Shown: positions 1 through 8,327 of the stretch, piece after piece
Layout: every line of letters begins with the position of its first letter
Numbering within the stretch: the first letter of the stretch is position 1
Source of the DNA: SIAJ01 sp036266155
GTDB taxonomy: Bacteria > Planctomycetota > Planctomycetia > Gemmatales > Gemmataceae
DNA length: 42,113 nucleotides
Assembly: GCA_036266155.1 (NCBI GenBank)
Contig: DATANR010000273.1
Location: forward strand, 1 to 42,113
Direction: 5' to 3'
Made by a program: the position numbers and the translations under genes
Notes under the pieces: generated by a model
Told to the model about the DNA's origin: nothing
The model's database searches: none
What the model saw: the letters and a program-made list of their open reading frames with translations, nothing else

Positions 1-20
1 CTCGGCTCCGCTCGCCCGGA
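1..20. repeat. Partial copy of a palindromic repeat cut by the window edge
   Basis: The reverse complement of positions 5-16 begins GGCGAGCGGAGC, the same 12 bases that start the left arm of the perfect inverted repeat at 6353-6434. It lies directly beyond the stop codon of the VWA gene at 21. Only one arm is visible, so the assignment rests on this short match. Confidence 0.45.
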
Positions 21-1148
21 TTAGTACTTGATGTTCACCTTCTCGGCCTGCTTACGCAGCGTATCCAGAATCTGGCTGTCGAATCCGTCCACCTTGCCCT
101 TTTCCTTTTCCTCGGCCTGCTTCTTGGCGATGAACTCAAGCCGCTTCTTGTCGAGGTCGAGGGCCTTCTTCTTGAGTTCCTCACGGTCTTTCTGGAGCTT
201 CTCGACGTGCGCCTTGCGTTCTTCCGGCTTCATCTTCTTCATGTCGTCGGGCAGTTGCTCTTCCTTCACCTCGTTCAGCTTGAGCTTGCCCTCTTTCAAA
301 TCATCGAGGAGGTCGTTGGCCGCGAGCCGCGATGCCTTGGCCCGGAAGCCGGCGCTATCCGCGGCGACGCCGCCGGCGCCGGGCAACGCTCCCGCGGCCA
401 GGTTCTTCTCGACTCCCGCTTTCCGGTCCTTCGCCTCGCCATAGCAGACGTTGGTTTGGAGGAGCTTGCCGTTCAAATCGGCGAGTTCCTTGTCGTAGGG
501 CGTGTCGACTGGCTTGACGCCGCCGTCCTGGGCGATCTGGGCGAACGAGCCGCCGGCCTTGGCACAGATTTCCATCCAGTGCTTCTTCGCCTCGCCGTCG
601 TTCCCGCAGAGGACGGTGTTGATGATGATCCCCTGGCTACTGGCGAGCTTGCAGGTCTCCGGGTACTTGACGTCGTCCGGATAGTCCATGTGCGGCGGTG
701 CATCGCCGACGAGGAAGACGATCCGCAAGGTGTCCTTGTCCTTCGACCACTTGATCCTGGTGACCGCCTCGTTGAGGCCTTGGTTCACGGACTCCGGCGT
801 ATCGCCGCCGCCCTCGGCCTTGAAGCTCTTGAGATTCTTGTGGACGTCGTCGAGGTCGAGCGTCAGATCGAAGACTTTCGTGATGTAGGCGTCGCCCTTG
901 TCGCGATAGGCCACCAGGCCAACTTTGACGTCCGGCGCCGGCCGGCCGCTGGCGATCTGATTGACGATCGACCAGATCTTCTGTTTGGCCCCTTCGATGA
1001 GCCCGCCCATGCTGCCCGTCGTGTCGAGGCAGAAGACGACTTCGACCTGCGGCTTTGGGTCCTTACGCTCGGCGGGCGCGGCCGACGACCGATCAACCGG
1101 GCACGAGACAACACACGCGGCCAGAATAGCGACACGCAGCAGCTTCAT
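21..1148 (-). CDS. Secreted VWA-domain protein
   Basis: 375 residues from the ATG at 1148, which is followed at once by a signal peptide (MKLLRVAILAACVVSC). Cys16 could serve as a lipid anchor, but the lipobox is weak. A von Willebrand A domain follows: the MIDAS metal site starts at D42-T-T-G-S46, with GGGDTPES and VFLVGDAPPH motifs downstream. The last ~100 residues are very rich in Lys, Glu and Leu and look like a long helical or coiled-coil tail. VWA domains of this kind bind protein partners through a divalent metal. No partner or pathway can be named. The frame is open for 31 more codons upstream, but that part overlaps the intergenic gap and does not look like protein. It is the last gene of a minus-strand run, 92 bp after the PIG-L gene. 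Confidence 0.85.
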   Translation of the reverse strand: MKLLRVAILAACVVSCPVDRSSAAPAERKDPKPQVEVVFCLDTTGSMGGLIEGAKQKIWSIVNQIASGRPAPDVKVGLVAYRDKGDAYITKVFDLTLDLDDVHKNLKSFKAEGGGDTPESVNQGLNEAVTRIKWSKDKDTLRIVFLVGDAPPHMDYPDDVKYPETCKLASSQGIIINTVLCGNDGEAKKHWMEICAKAGGSFAQIAQDGGVKPVDTPYDKELADLNGKLLQTNVCYGEAKDRKAGVEKNLAAGALPGAGGVAADSAGFRAKASRLAANDLLDDLKEGKLKLNEVKEEQLPDDMKKMKPEERKAHVEKLQKDREELKKKALDLDKKRLEFIAKKQAEEKEKGKVDGFDSQILDTLRKQAEKVNIKY

Positions 1149-1240
1149 GGCAGTGACCCCGACAAAGAAGGGTGACGCAGAGCATCCTATCCGAGAAGAC
1201 GTGCCGACAGCGAGAGATGTTTGGTAACAGGGGCGCAACA

Positions 1241-2008
1241 CTAGCGGGCGACGACGCCCCCCAGGACATCGCAGATGATGTTGTCTTGCGGGTAGCTGTG
1301 CCCCAAATGTTGCCGGAACCCTTCCGCGAATTGCAGCCCGGCGGTGCGACCCTGGGCGGCAGCCCAGTCGCGCATCGCCCGCACATAGTCGTCCATCCCA
1401 TGATGCTTGATGAGCCAGTCACGCTGGCTCGCATGGCAGACGAGCATCTGCTCCTTCTCGTCCATTTGCCCAGCGATGTCGATCCAGAACGTTGGCCGGA
1501 TTGGCCGGCCGAACAAGTCCTTGCCTTCGATCGGGTCGCAGTAGTAAAGGTGCGGGATGTGCTCGAGCGGCGTCAGATCGCCCCAGCGGCCGTCAAGAAA
1601 GTTCGGGATCGGCGCCGCGAACGATGCCGCCCGGACCACGCGGCTCGTCAGCTCGTGATCCATGTGGTAATCGTCCGGGCTATGCGTGAAGACGACGGTC
1701 GGCTGGACTTCCGCCATCAAGCGCACCACGCGATCGACCAGGTCGTCGTTCAAGTAAACCCGTAAATCCAATGCGCCGACGCAGTGATAGCTTGCCCCGA
1801 GCAGGTCGGCCGAGGCCTTGGCTTCCGCCTTGCGGATGGCCGCGATCTCGGTTGGGCCATGCTCGGCCGAGCCGCAGTCGCCGGCGGTCATGGTGGCCAG
1901 GTGGATCCGCCAGCCATGTTCTTTGGCGAGCCGAATGAGCGTGCCGGCACAGAGAAACTCGATGTCGTCCGGGTGGGCGAGCAAAGCGAGAACCGCGGGT
2001 TCGGCCAT
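1241..2008 (-). CDS. PIG-L family deacetylase
   Basis: 255 residues. Start placed at the ATG at 2008, which has GGAG seven bases upstream; the frame continues seven codons further. The N-terminus carries the PIG-L/LmbE zinc motif AHPDD (about residues 11-15) after a hydrophobic strand, and the second ligand motif HMDH lies in SPDDYHMDHELTS. These enzymes are zinc-dependent N-deacetylases acting on GlcNAc-type sugars (GlcNAc-PI, bacillithiol and mycothiol precursors, lipid-linked sugars). The substrate here cannot be told from sequence. The conserved histidines and aspartates look intact, so activity is likely. It follows the 738-residue gene at 2075 on the same strand, separated by a 26-bp perfect palindrome. 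Confidence 0.9.
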   Translation of the reverse strand: MAEPAVLALLAHPDDIEFLCAGTLIRLAKEHGWRIHLATMTAGDCGSAEHGPTEIAAIRKAEAKASADLLGASYHCVGALDLRVYLNDDLVDRVVRLMAEVQPTVVFTHSPDDYHMDHELTSRVVRAASFAAPIPNFLDGRWGDLTPLEHIPHLYYCDPIEGKDLFGRPIRPTFWIDIAGQMDEKEQMLVCHASQRDWLIKHHGMDDYVRAMRDWAAAQGRTAGLQFAEGFRQHLGHSYPQDNIICDVLGGVVAR

Positions 2009-2030
2009 GAGAGCGCTCCGAAAATGCAAG

Positions 2031-2056
2031 CGGGGCAGCCCAATTGGGCTGCCCCG
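2031..2056. repeat. 26-bp perfect palindrome
   Basis: The half-site CGGGGCAGCCCAA is followed directly by its reverse complement, centred on AATT, with no loop. It lies between the stop of the gene at 2075 and the start of the PIG-L gene. It could form a hairpin in RNA, but no clear U-tract follows on either strand. Confidence 0.85.
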
Positions 2057-2074
2057 AGATTGTATCGCGAATCG

Positions 2075-4291
2075 TCACCGGCCCGGCGGCCGAGCCGCAT
2101 CGCCGCCGGGGCCGGTGGGAATGAGCGAAGCGTTTGCCGGCGGAACCGCCGGTTTCGCCAATCCGAGCCGCTCGCGAATGCGCCGCTTGACGTCATCCGA
2201 TATCCATGGCGTACCATCGGGTGCGTTGCCGTCCATGGGGCCGGGCAACGCGAGCGGAGTGATTGCCTTGAACTGCGGAACACGCGATTCAATGCGAACG
2301 GGATCCGCCGGTCTTTCCTGATTCCGTTCGACATCCAATGCCAGTACGTTTAGGTCGCACGCGAATTGGAACGGGTTCCCGCTGGTCGAGCCGCCAGCAT
2401 GATAAAGCAAGTCGTTGAGCCACATGGTTGAATCGCGAAGCTGACGTTGCCGCACATCTTGCGCGAGCCGCACGTATTTCAAGTTGGTCTCATAGATCGA
2501 TTCCTGCGGCGAGTCCAGATCGCGGAAGTCACGGCATTGCTGGTTGAACGACGGGTCGGCCGCCTTGCGTGCCCGGCAATCCTGCCGTGCCAGCATCACC
2601 CGTTGCCACGCGGCAAAGCCCTCGTCGTAGAGGCGAACGGCCTCCGCGTAATTCGGCGCACGATAGGCCTTGTCGGCCTGGCGAAAGCGTTTCTTGGCGA
2701 GCATCGCGTCGTCGCTTTGCATCGCGTCCGATTCGAGTTCGAAGGTCTCGTAGTTGGTGTTCGTGCGATTCGAATACCAGGCCCACATCACTTTGAACGC
2801 CTCATACAGGTCGGTCAGGTGCGCGTCCTTGGCCTCTTCCGGCGTCATGGGCGGCGGCATTGAACCGACAAATAGGCCCGGCTTGGTGTGGGCATATTCT
2901 TCAGCCTTGGACAAGTAGGTCAGCAGCCGCGTCGGATCCATGCGCAGGCCATTGTTATTGCCGTGGATGCGCCAACGTTCCGCGGCTTCCTTCCACGCCT
3001 CCTGAGCGGTGCTGCCCTCCCAGGGAAGGATTTCCACCGACACGCGCTTACCATCCGGACCCGTGCGTGGCATCCAGGCGCGATCCTCGTCGAGCAGATC
3101 GTCAACGATCCAGGGGTCCCGCGGATCGAACCAGCCTTCCTTGGTCAAGCGTTCCGCCAGATACGATTGTGCACGCATCGGCCCCTGGCGGAAGATGATC
3201 GTCGCCGGTCGTTTCGGGATGCGGTACTTAAGCGGATCGGGATTGAAACTCCCGTCGTTGTTTGGCACGGGGTTCGGCGGCGGCAGCGAGCAATTGGCGA
3301 GCGAATACCAGGCTCGGGCGGCGAAGAAGGCGTCCTGTTCGCCGTCGCCGAATCGAGCATCATAACTCAATTCCCGAGTGGTGATCGGCTGGCCACGCAA
3401 GTCCGGGAACACGGGAAACTGCTTTAGGCGTCGCTCTTCCAGGTCCGTGGAGCCCGCCTTGTAGCGGCTCGGCAGCCGGCGATTGGCACGCAAGAACGCG
3501 ATGACTTCGCTCGGCGAGCTCGCGAGAGTCTGAGCTTTTTCGTCGCTACCGTCGAGCGGGATGCGGGCCTCCTTGAGCCGGCGCACTAGTTCGCGATGGT
3601 CGCGGCAGAACTGCTCGAACTTCTCCTGGTTCACCGTGCGATCCGGATTGAGGAGCCGTTCCGGGTCACGTTCCTCCTCGGGGATACACGAGAGTTGATA
3701 GAGGCAGCGCAGCGTGGTCACGCGATCGGAGACGCCGAACTTGTTCTGATAGTAGAAACCGATGTTGTAACGCAAATCCGGGTTGTTGCGGTTGAGTGCC
3801 TCGCCCTCGGCAATCACAGAAATGCCGCGGGCGATATAGAAGTACATGTCGTTGAGCCGGTCCATCTCGACCGACACGTTGTACGTCAGGTTCCAGCTTT
3901 GAAAGAGCCACGGAGCGGTGAAGTGCGGCTGCAATTTGGTAATGGAATCGACGGCGATATCCAACTCGTTCCATTCCTGACGTTTCTGTTTGTCGATGGC
4001 CGTGTTCCACAAGGCACAAACAGCCAGGCCGCGCGAGCCAGTCAGCAAAAGCTGCACGGCGGCGCCGCCAAGTTCCTTCTCGCCCTGCTGCAATTCCGTC
4101 AGCTCGTGAATCTTGGCCCGGCCGTCGAGGGTCAGCGCCAGCAGCGGATCGCCCTTAACTTGTTCGACTTCCTTTCGGTCAATCCGAAAGAACGAGCCGC
4201 GCACGCCGAGGCTACAAACGAGCAGTACCACGATCGCGGCAAGGTACGCGAGCTTGCGCCGCTTCGCCGCTTGTTGATAGACGTTGGCCAT
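2075..4291 (-). CDS. Membrane-anchored hypothetical protein encoded with an ABC exporter
   Basis: 738 residues. One N-terminal membrane segment (about residues 13-30, LAYLAAIVVLLVCSLGV) follows a short basic cytoplasmic stretch, and the rest is predicted outside the inner membrane. The body is mostly helical and rich in Arg, Trp and Tyr (for example TAPWLFQSWNLTYNVSVEMD, NPDLRYNIGFYYQNKFG), which suggests TPR-like helical repeats, though I cannot set repeat boundaries. The C-terminus is Pro/Ala-rich. It starts only 26 bp after the stop of the ABC permease gene and shares its strand, so it is probably co-transcribed with the exporter and may be its periplasmic partner. I do not recognise a named family. 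The start at 4291 has GAGG about ten bases upstream. Confidence 0.8.
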   Translation of the reverse strand: MANVYQQAAKRRKLAYLAAIVVLLVCSLGVRGSFFRIDRKEVEQVKGDPLLALTLDGRAKIHELTELQQGEKELGGAAVQLLLTGSRGLAVCALWNTAIDKQKRQEWNELDIAVDSITKLQPHFTAPWLFQSWNLTYNVSVEMDRLNDMYFYIARGISVIAEGEALNRNNPDLRYNIGFYYQNKFGVSDRVTTLRCLYQLSCIPEEERDPERLLNPDRTVNQEKFEQFCRDHRELVRRLKEARIPLDGSDEKAQTLASSPSEVIAFLRANRRLPSRYKAGSTDLEERRLKQFPVFPDLRGQPITTRELSYDARFGDGEQDAFFAARAWYSLANCSLPPPNPVPNNDGSFNPDPLKYRIPKRPATIIFRQGPMRAQSYLAERLTKEGWFDPRDPWIVDDLLDEDRAWMPRTGPDGKRVSVEILPWEGSTAQEAWKEAAERWRIHGNNNGLRMDPTRLLTYLSKAEEYAHTKPGLFVGSMPPPMTPEEAKDAHLTDLYEAFKVMWAWYSNRTNTNYETFELESDAMQSDDAMLAKKRFRQADKAYRAPNYAEAVRLYDEGFAAWQRVMLARQDCRARKAADPSFNQQCRDFRDLDSPQESIYETNLKYVRLAQDVRQRQLRDSTMWLNDLLYHAGGSTSGNPFQFACDLNVLALDVERNQERPADPVRIESRVPQFKAITPLALPGPMDGNAPDGTPWISDDVKRRIRERLGLAKPAVPPANASLIPTGPGGDAARPPGR

Positions 4292-4317
4292 GACGATCGA
4301 GCCTCTTCACGCAACAA

Positions 4318-6327
4318 TTACGCCGCGATTTCCCGAGCTTTCATCAGATAGTACGCCGCCACGAACCACGGCAGCGTGTATGCCGCGAGCGTAATGAAGT
4401 TAATCAACAAGAAATCCGGTCCAATACTGAAACCCTGGGCTACGTAGTCGCTAAGCCCGTATCGATCCACATCCGGAATCACGTTCATGACGCGCCGCAA
4501 CAGCCAGCGGTATGCGGCATCGCCGCCTTGCAGCACGCGCACGACCGGGTTGGGATCCAGTTCCGCAGTCGCCGTGTCGTTCTTGATGAGCCGAGCCAGC
4601 GACTCAAGCGGACCGCCGCCGACGTTGGTTCCACTCGCCAATTCTTGAATGAAGTCGAGGAAGAACCCGGCGATGAACAGCATCAACGCCGTCAGGAAGC
4701 TGAGGACACCTGCCAGGTAGGTCGAGCAGGCGATGGACAAGACCAAGGCAATTACGAGCCGGAACCACAGGCCAGCAGCGCCCTTGAAGTAGTTGAAGCT
4801 AAAGCTGCCTTCCGACTCCAGGAAATACAAGTCGTAGCGCGCCGCCCCGATGAACTGACTCGGCGATTCACAACGCACACGAACTTGCACACGCGGCGGC
4901 GCCTGCTTGGCGTCGACCTTGATCGCGCTATCACGCGTCGGCGTTCCCTTGTTCGCATTGCGGAAGATGCCGCCGGGAATGGGCAACGACGACGTGTGAT
5001 AGTCGAACACCTGCCAGTTGTTGAAGACGTACCGCCCGTATTGCTCGGCCAGCGCATCGACCTTGGCCCAGTTCTTGGCGTCTTCCGGCGTCACGTTGAC
5101 GTTTTGCAGTTTCTGAGCTTGCAAGTCGCGATTGAACGCGTCTTCCATGCGAATCTGCGCACCGGGATTGGCCGGATCATCGATGCGTTTATCCGGATCC
5201 CAGGTGTGGCTGACGACTTCGAACGTCACCTGAACGCCGATGCCTTCGGTTCCCTTGGTCGTGCGATAGACGTCGAACGCGAACTCCAGCGGAACGGAGT
5301 TCTCCGTCCCGAACCGATCGGGGATCGACGAAAAACTCCAGACGGCCCGTTGGCTGCTGCGGCCGACGATGTAGCGGCGATAGCCGTTCTCTTTGCCGAC
5401 GTCCATGCCTTTGAAGTCCGAGGCTTTCAGCGATTTGAAGTCGAGATCGCCGTAGCGAGCCACCCGCGAGCGCATGCTTTCGCCTGCCGCCTCCTCGGAC
5501 ACATTGCCGGCATTGATGAGCATCAGTCCGAAACCGGTCATGATGACCAGCGCCCCGGTGATCAAGCCGAGATAACCGAGGAACCGACCCAGGATGATCT
5601 CGAACCGCTCGACCGGCTTGGTGACGATCGTGTGAATCGTCAGGTTCTTGATGTCCGACGGAATACTGAAAGCCGCCAGCAACAATCCCACACTGACGAG
5701 CAAGACGTTCATGCCGCGGGTGGTGACGCCGATGATGCTCTTCAGTTCATCCTCTGGCTTTTCCTGGAAGAACCATCGCGCGGGGAACAGATACAAGATC
5801 AGGATAACCAGGAAGACCCAGACGATTCGCCGACGGACCGCTTCCTTGAAGCTCAACTTGGCGATCGCGTAAATTCGCCGCCAGCGCAGTCGAAAACAAT
5901 CGCTGACGAACGGCCCGCCGAAACCGATCAGCGCGATCAAGCCGGCCACGGTCAAGGCCGCCTCGAGAAAGACCACCATCACCGATCCTTCGCGACCGAG
6001 GACTTGAATGGTCTTCACGCCCGGCTGCTCACCCGCAACGACGTAGGTCAACCCCAACGCGACCAGGTAGGCGGTGAGCGCTGCAGCCGCGGACAGGAGC
6101 ATTCCCGGCCCGACCAAACGATTGCGCTTCTTGCCGTCCGGGAGCGTGTCGTTGACCGGATAGATGAGGCCGATAATGATCCAAATCACTAGCCCGACCA
6201 TGGCGAAGCCGCCCGCGTCCTCGACCCACTCGATCGCGAGCCAGGCCAAGCGCCGCCAGTTGTCGAAGCCGAGCGGCGTCGACTCGAATTTCATAACCCC
6301 CAGAACGGGGGCGAATGAAGCCAGCAC
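4318..6327 (-). CDS. ABC-2 type exporter permease with large periplasmic insert
   Basis: 669 residues from a GTG start at 6327 with GAGGAA about eight bases upstream; an ATG at 6294 is an alternative. Membrane segments are visible near residues 38-56, 78-100, 115-137, 171-190, 206-228 and 244-272, then a pair near 517-562 and one near the C-terminus (LINFITLAAYTLPWFVAAYYLM). Between about 275 and 510 lies a soluble domain, probably periplasmic. The SFKEAVRRRIVWVFLV stretch before the fourth segment is typical of ABC-2/NosY-like permeases. It would form the channel for the ATPase at 6447. The substrate is unknown. The 120-bp gap to the ATPase gene is occupied by a large inverted repeat. Confidence 0.85.
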   Translation of the reverse strand: MLASFAPVLGVMKFESTPLGFDNWRRLAWLAIEWVEDAGGFAMVGLVIWIIIGLIYPVNDTLPDGKKRNRLVGPGMLLSAAAALTAYLVALGLTYVVAGEQPGVKTIQVLGREGSVMVVFLEAALTVAGLIALIGFGGPFVSDCFRLRWRRIYAIAKLSFKEAVRRRIVWVFLVILILYLFPARWFFQEKPEDELKSIIGVTTRGMNVLLVSVGLLLAAFSIPSDIKNLTIHTIVTKPVERFEIILGRFLGYLGLITGALVIMTGFGLMLINAGNVSEEAAGESMRSRVARYGDLDFKSLKASDFKGMDVGKENGYRRYIVGRSSQRAVWSFSSIPDRFGTENSVPLEFAFDVYRTTKGTEGIGVQVTFEVVSHTWDPDKRIDDPANPGAQIRMEDAFNRDLQAQKLQNVNVTPEDAKNWAKVDALAEQYGRYVFNNWQVFDYHTSSLPIPGGIFRNANKGTPTRDSAIKVDAKQAPPRVQVRVRCESPSQFIGAARYDLYFLESEGSFSFNYFKGAAGLWFRLVIALVLSIACSTYLAGVLSFLTALMLFIAGFFLDFIQELASGTNVGGGPLESLARLIKNDTATAELDPNPVVRVLQGGDAAYRWLLRRVMNVIPDVDRYGLSDYVAQGFSIGPDFLLINFITLAAYTLPWFVAAYYLMKAREIAA

Positions 6328-6352
6328 GGTGTCGGTTCCTCACTGGTCTAAA

Positions 6353-6434
6353 GGCGAGCGGAGCGGCGTAAGCCGCCCGATAATTACGTACTCTAAGTAG
6401 ACACCATCGGGCGGCTTACGCCGCTCCGCTCGCC
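6353..6434. repeat. Perfect 28-bp inverted repeat between ABC ATPase and permease genes
   Basis: Left arm 6353-6380 begins GGCGAGCGGAGCGGCGTAAG. Right arm 6407-6434 is its exact reverse complement. The loop is 26 bases and AT-richer. It fills most of the 119-bp gap between two co-oriented genes of one transporter. Related arms occur at the left window edge; the core GGCGTAAGCC also occurs at 42063-42113. Confidence 0.9.
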
Positions 6435-6446
6435 GATCGATCACTC

Positions 6447-7394
6447 TTACGCATTTCCATCAGCCGGACCCTGGTAGCGTCGGCCCGGTCGAGCCTTGCT
6501 TTCCTCGACCACCTTCTTGAACAGGTCTTCGAGCGTCGTTGTTGGATGGCCAAAGTCCTCAAGTTTGCCGCCATGCCGCTCGATGACGGCCGCCAATTCA
6601 CGTTCCAGATCGCCGGTGAGCCGCAAGTTCACGGCCCGCATCTCGACGCGCTCCGCATCCTCAACCAGTGCCGTGACGTTGCCCATTTCCTGCAGGTCGC
6701 CGTTGTAAAGGATGGCGATGCGGTCGCAGACAGCCTGAACGTCGTCGAGACGGTGCGAGCACATGAGCACCGTCTTGCCCTGATCGCGCAGCTGTCGAAT
6801 CAGGTCCTTCATCCAGATGGTGCCGTTCGGGTCGAGGCCGGAGGTCGGCTCGTCGAGAATGATGAACTCGGGGTCGTTGATCAGCGCCTGGGCCAAGCCG
6901 ATTCGTTGCCGCATGCCCTTCGAGTATTCGCGCAAAGTTCGCCGTCGATCCTGCTCCAGGCCGACGAGGCGAATCAGGTCAGCCGCCCGTTTCTTGCGGA
7001 CCTCGGCCGGCATGTCGAACAGTCGTCCGTAGAAGTCGAGCGTCTCTTCCGCATTGAGGAACCGATAGAGGTAGGACTCTTCTGGAAGGTAGCCGATTCG
7101 CTCGTTCTTCCGCACGTCGGCCGCGGGCATGCCGAAGACGGTGGCCTCGCCCTTCGTCGGGAACAACAGCCCAAGCAGGAGCTTGATCGTCGTCGTTTTT
7201 CCCGACCCGTTCGGCCCGAGCAGGCCGAAGATCTCGCCCTTCTTGATCTGCAAGTCGAGCGCGTTGAGCGCGGTCTTCTTCTTGCGGCCCCAGAAGTCCC
7301 GGTACTCTTTGGTGAGGTTCCGAGTCTCGACGATGACATCGCCGACGGCGGGCCGGGCGGTAGTCGGTTGATCGGCGACGGCGGTTTCGGCCAT
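6447..7394 (-). CDS. ABC transporter ATP-binding protein
   Basis: 315 residues. The ATG at 7394 has GGAG nine bases upstream and is preferred to the longer open frame. All nucleotide-binding motifs are present: Walker A GPNGSGKT (60-67), signature YSKGMRQR (157-164), Walker B with catalytic Glu FIILDEP (177-183), D-loop SGLDP and switch His214. The sequence order and the ~80-residue C-terminal extension fit the ABC-2 exporter class (CcmA/GldA/NosF-like). It powers the permease encoded next at 6327 on the same strand, and the three genes 7394-2075 probably form one transport operon. The cargo is unknown; a drug, lipid or polymer exporter is possible. Confidence 0.92.
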   Translation of the reverse strand: MAETAVADQPTTARPAVGDVIVETRNLTKEYRDFWGRKKKTALNALDLQIKKGEIFGLLGPNGSGKTTTIKLLLGLLFPTKGEATVFGMPAADVRKNERIGYLPEESYLYRFLNAEETLDFYGRLFDMPAEVRKKRAADLIRLVGLEQDRRRTLREYSKGMRQRIGLAQALINDPEFIILDEPTSGLDPNGTIWMKDLIRQLRDQGKTVLMCSHRLDDVQAVCDRIAILYNGDLQEMGNVTALVEDAERVEMRAVNLRLTGDLERELAAVIERHGGKLEDFGHPTTTLEDLFKKVVEESKARPGRRYQGPADGNA

Positions 7395-7515
7395 GCCAGG
7401 AAACTCCAACGGCCCAAATGGCGGGCGCAACGGGACTTGCTAATTGCTACGTCCGGCCCGGACGAGTGTTCGCGCGAAGTTGAGCCGGACAAGTGGAGAT
7501 TGTAGGAAGAGTGCT

Positions 7516-8241
7516 TCAAAAGCCCACGGACGTACGTCCGTGGGCTTTCCACTGGCCATCGGGGGCGAGCACTTCATTGGGTTGAAAACGCGCCTTGTAC
7601 TCGAGCGACCGCGAGCCGGCGACGAAATAACCCAGATAGACGTGCGGAATTCCACGGTCGGCGGCCGATTCGATGATGCGCAGAACGTTGTAAGTTCCCA
7701 GCGATCGGCTGCGTTCATCCGGGTCGTAGAAGAAGTAGATGGCCGACAGCGATCTTGGCAGCACATCGACATAGCCGACGCCGACGAGCCGCTCGTTGAT
7801 GTAATAGCACCACTCTTCAACGGGGAACGGATTGTCGACGAACGAGTCCGCGTAATCGCGCGGGCTCTTGGGGCCATGCACCGGCCAACCCTTTTCATCC
7901 GCCTGGAACTCGTGGAAGCGGTCGTAGAGGTCGAGCTTGGCCGCGGTCACCTCGGGTTCGCCGATTCTCAGTTCGACGTCCGCGTTGGCCGTACGAGCGC
8001 GTCGCTGACTGCGATCGGGCCGAAAGGTTGCGACCGGCACGCGGATCGACTGGCATTTGTGACAAGACTTGCAAACCGGATGAAAGAATGCTCGGCCAAA
8101 TCGCCGCCAACCACGCTTCAAGTAGCCCTCGTACTCGGCTGCCGTCGCCTCGGCAATGAAGACGTGTTGCAGCGACCAGACCTCGTCCGGCAGATAACCA
8201 CACACCGAGGGTGGCGTCGTGATTTGGTAGAGGGAGATCAT
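7516..8241 (-). CDS. bpt: Bpt-type arginyl/leucyl-tRNA-protein transferase
   Basis: 241 residues. These enzymes transfer an amino acid (usually Leu in bacteria, Arg in some) from charged tRNA to N-terminal Asp or Glu of a protein, marking it for Clp degradation under the N-end rule. Family signatures are visible: C14-G-Y-L-P near the N-terminus, the Cys cluster C57-K-S-C60-H-K-C63 followed by SIRVPV, then FHEFQ and YFFYDPDE...SLGTYNVL and the YLGYFVAGSRSLEYKARFQPNE block. The last ten codons lie entirely inside a perfect palindrome (7519-7548), so the tail KAHGRTSVGF looks like an added piece. The start codon follows directly on a tandem repeat, with only a weak ribosome site. Amino acid specificity is not predictable here. 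Confidence 0.88.
   Translation of the reverse strand: MISLYQITTPPSVCGYLPDEVWSLQHVFIAEATAAEYEGYLKRGWRRFGRAFFHPVCKSCHKCQSIRVPVATFRPDRSQRRARTANADVELRIGEPEVTAAKLDLYDRFHEFQADEKGWPVHGPKSPRDYADSFVDNPFPVEEWCYYINERLVGVGYVDVLPRSLSAIYFFYDPDERSRSLGTYNVLRIIESAADRGIPHVYLGYFVAGSRSLEYKARFQPNEVLAPDGQWKAHGRTSVGF
7519..7548. repeat. 30-bp perfect palindrome inside the 3' end of bpt
   Basis: The half-site AAAGCCCACGGACGT is followed by its exact reverse complement, centre at 7533/7534. The bpt stop codon (7516-7518) is directly beyond it, so the palindrome encodes the last ten residues. On the minus strand the hairpin is followed by TTTTG, so it might also weakly terminate transcription. Confidence 0.93.
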
Positions 8242-8243
8242 TC

Positions 8244-8327
8244 CAGAGGTCAGAGGTCAGAGGTCAGAGGTCAGAGGTCAGAGATCAGTTTATTGCACTG
8301 ACATCTGACTTCTGACTTCTGATCTCT
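8244..8327. repeat. Inverted tandem heptamer array between mqnD and bpt
   Basis: Six head-to-tail copies of CAGAGGT (the last is CAGAGAT) run from 8244 to 8285, then a short spacer containing TTTATTGCA, then four copies of the complementary type (CTGACAT, CTGACTT twice, CTGATCT) from 8298. The two halves can pair into one long stem. The array fills the whole 85-bp gap and reaches from the mqnD stop to within three bases of the bpt start. Confidence 0.9.

Noticed and set aside
2031..2056. Rho-independent terminator at the 26-bp palindrome
   Set aside because: No T-run follows on the minus strand (CTTGCATTTTC), so I call it only a repeat.
4528..6192. Plus-strand open frame (554 codons) opposite the ABC permease
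   Set aside because: Composition is shadow-like (rich in Arg, Gln, Asp, His, no hydrophobic core), and the minus strand has a clear membrane protein.
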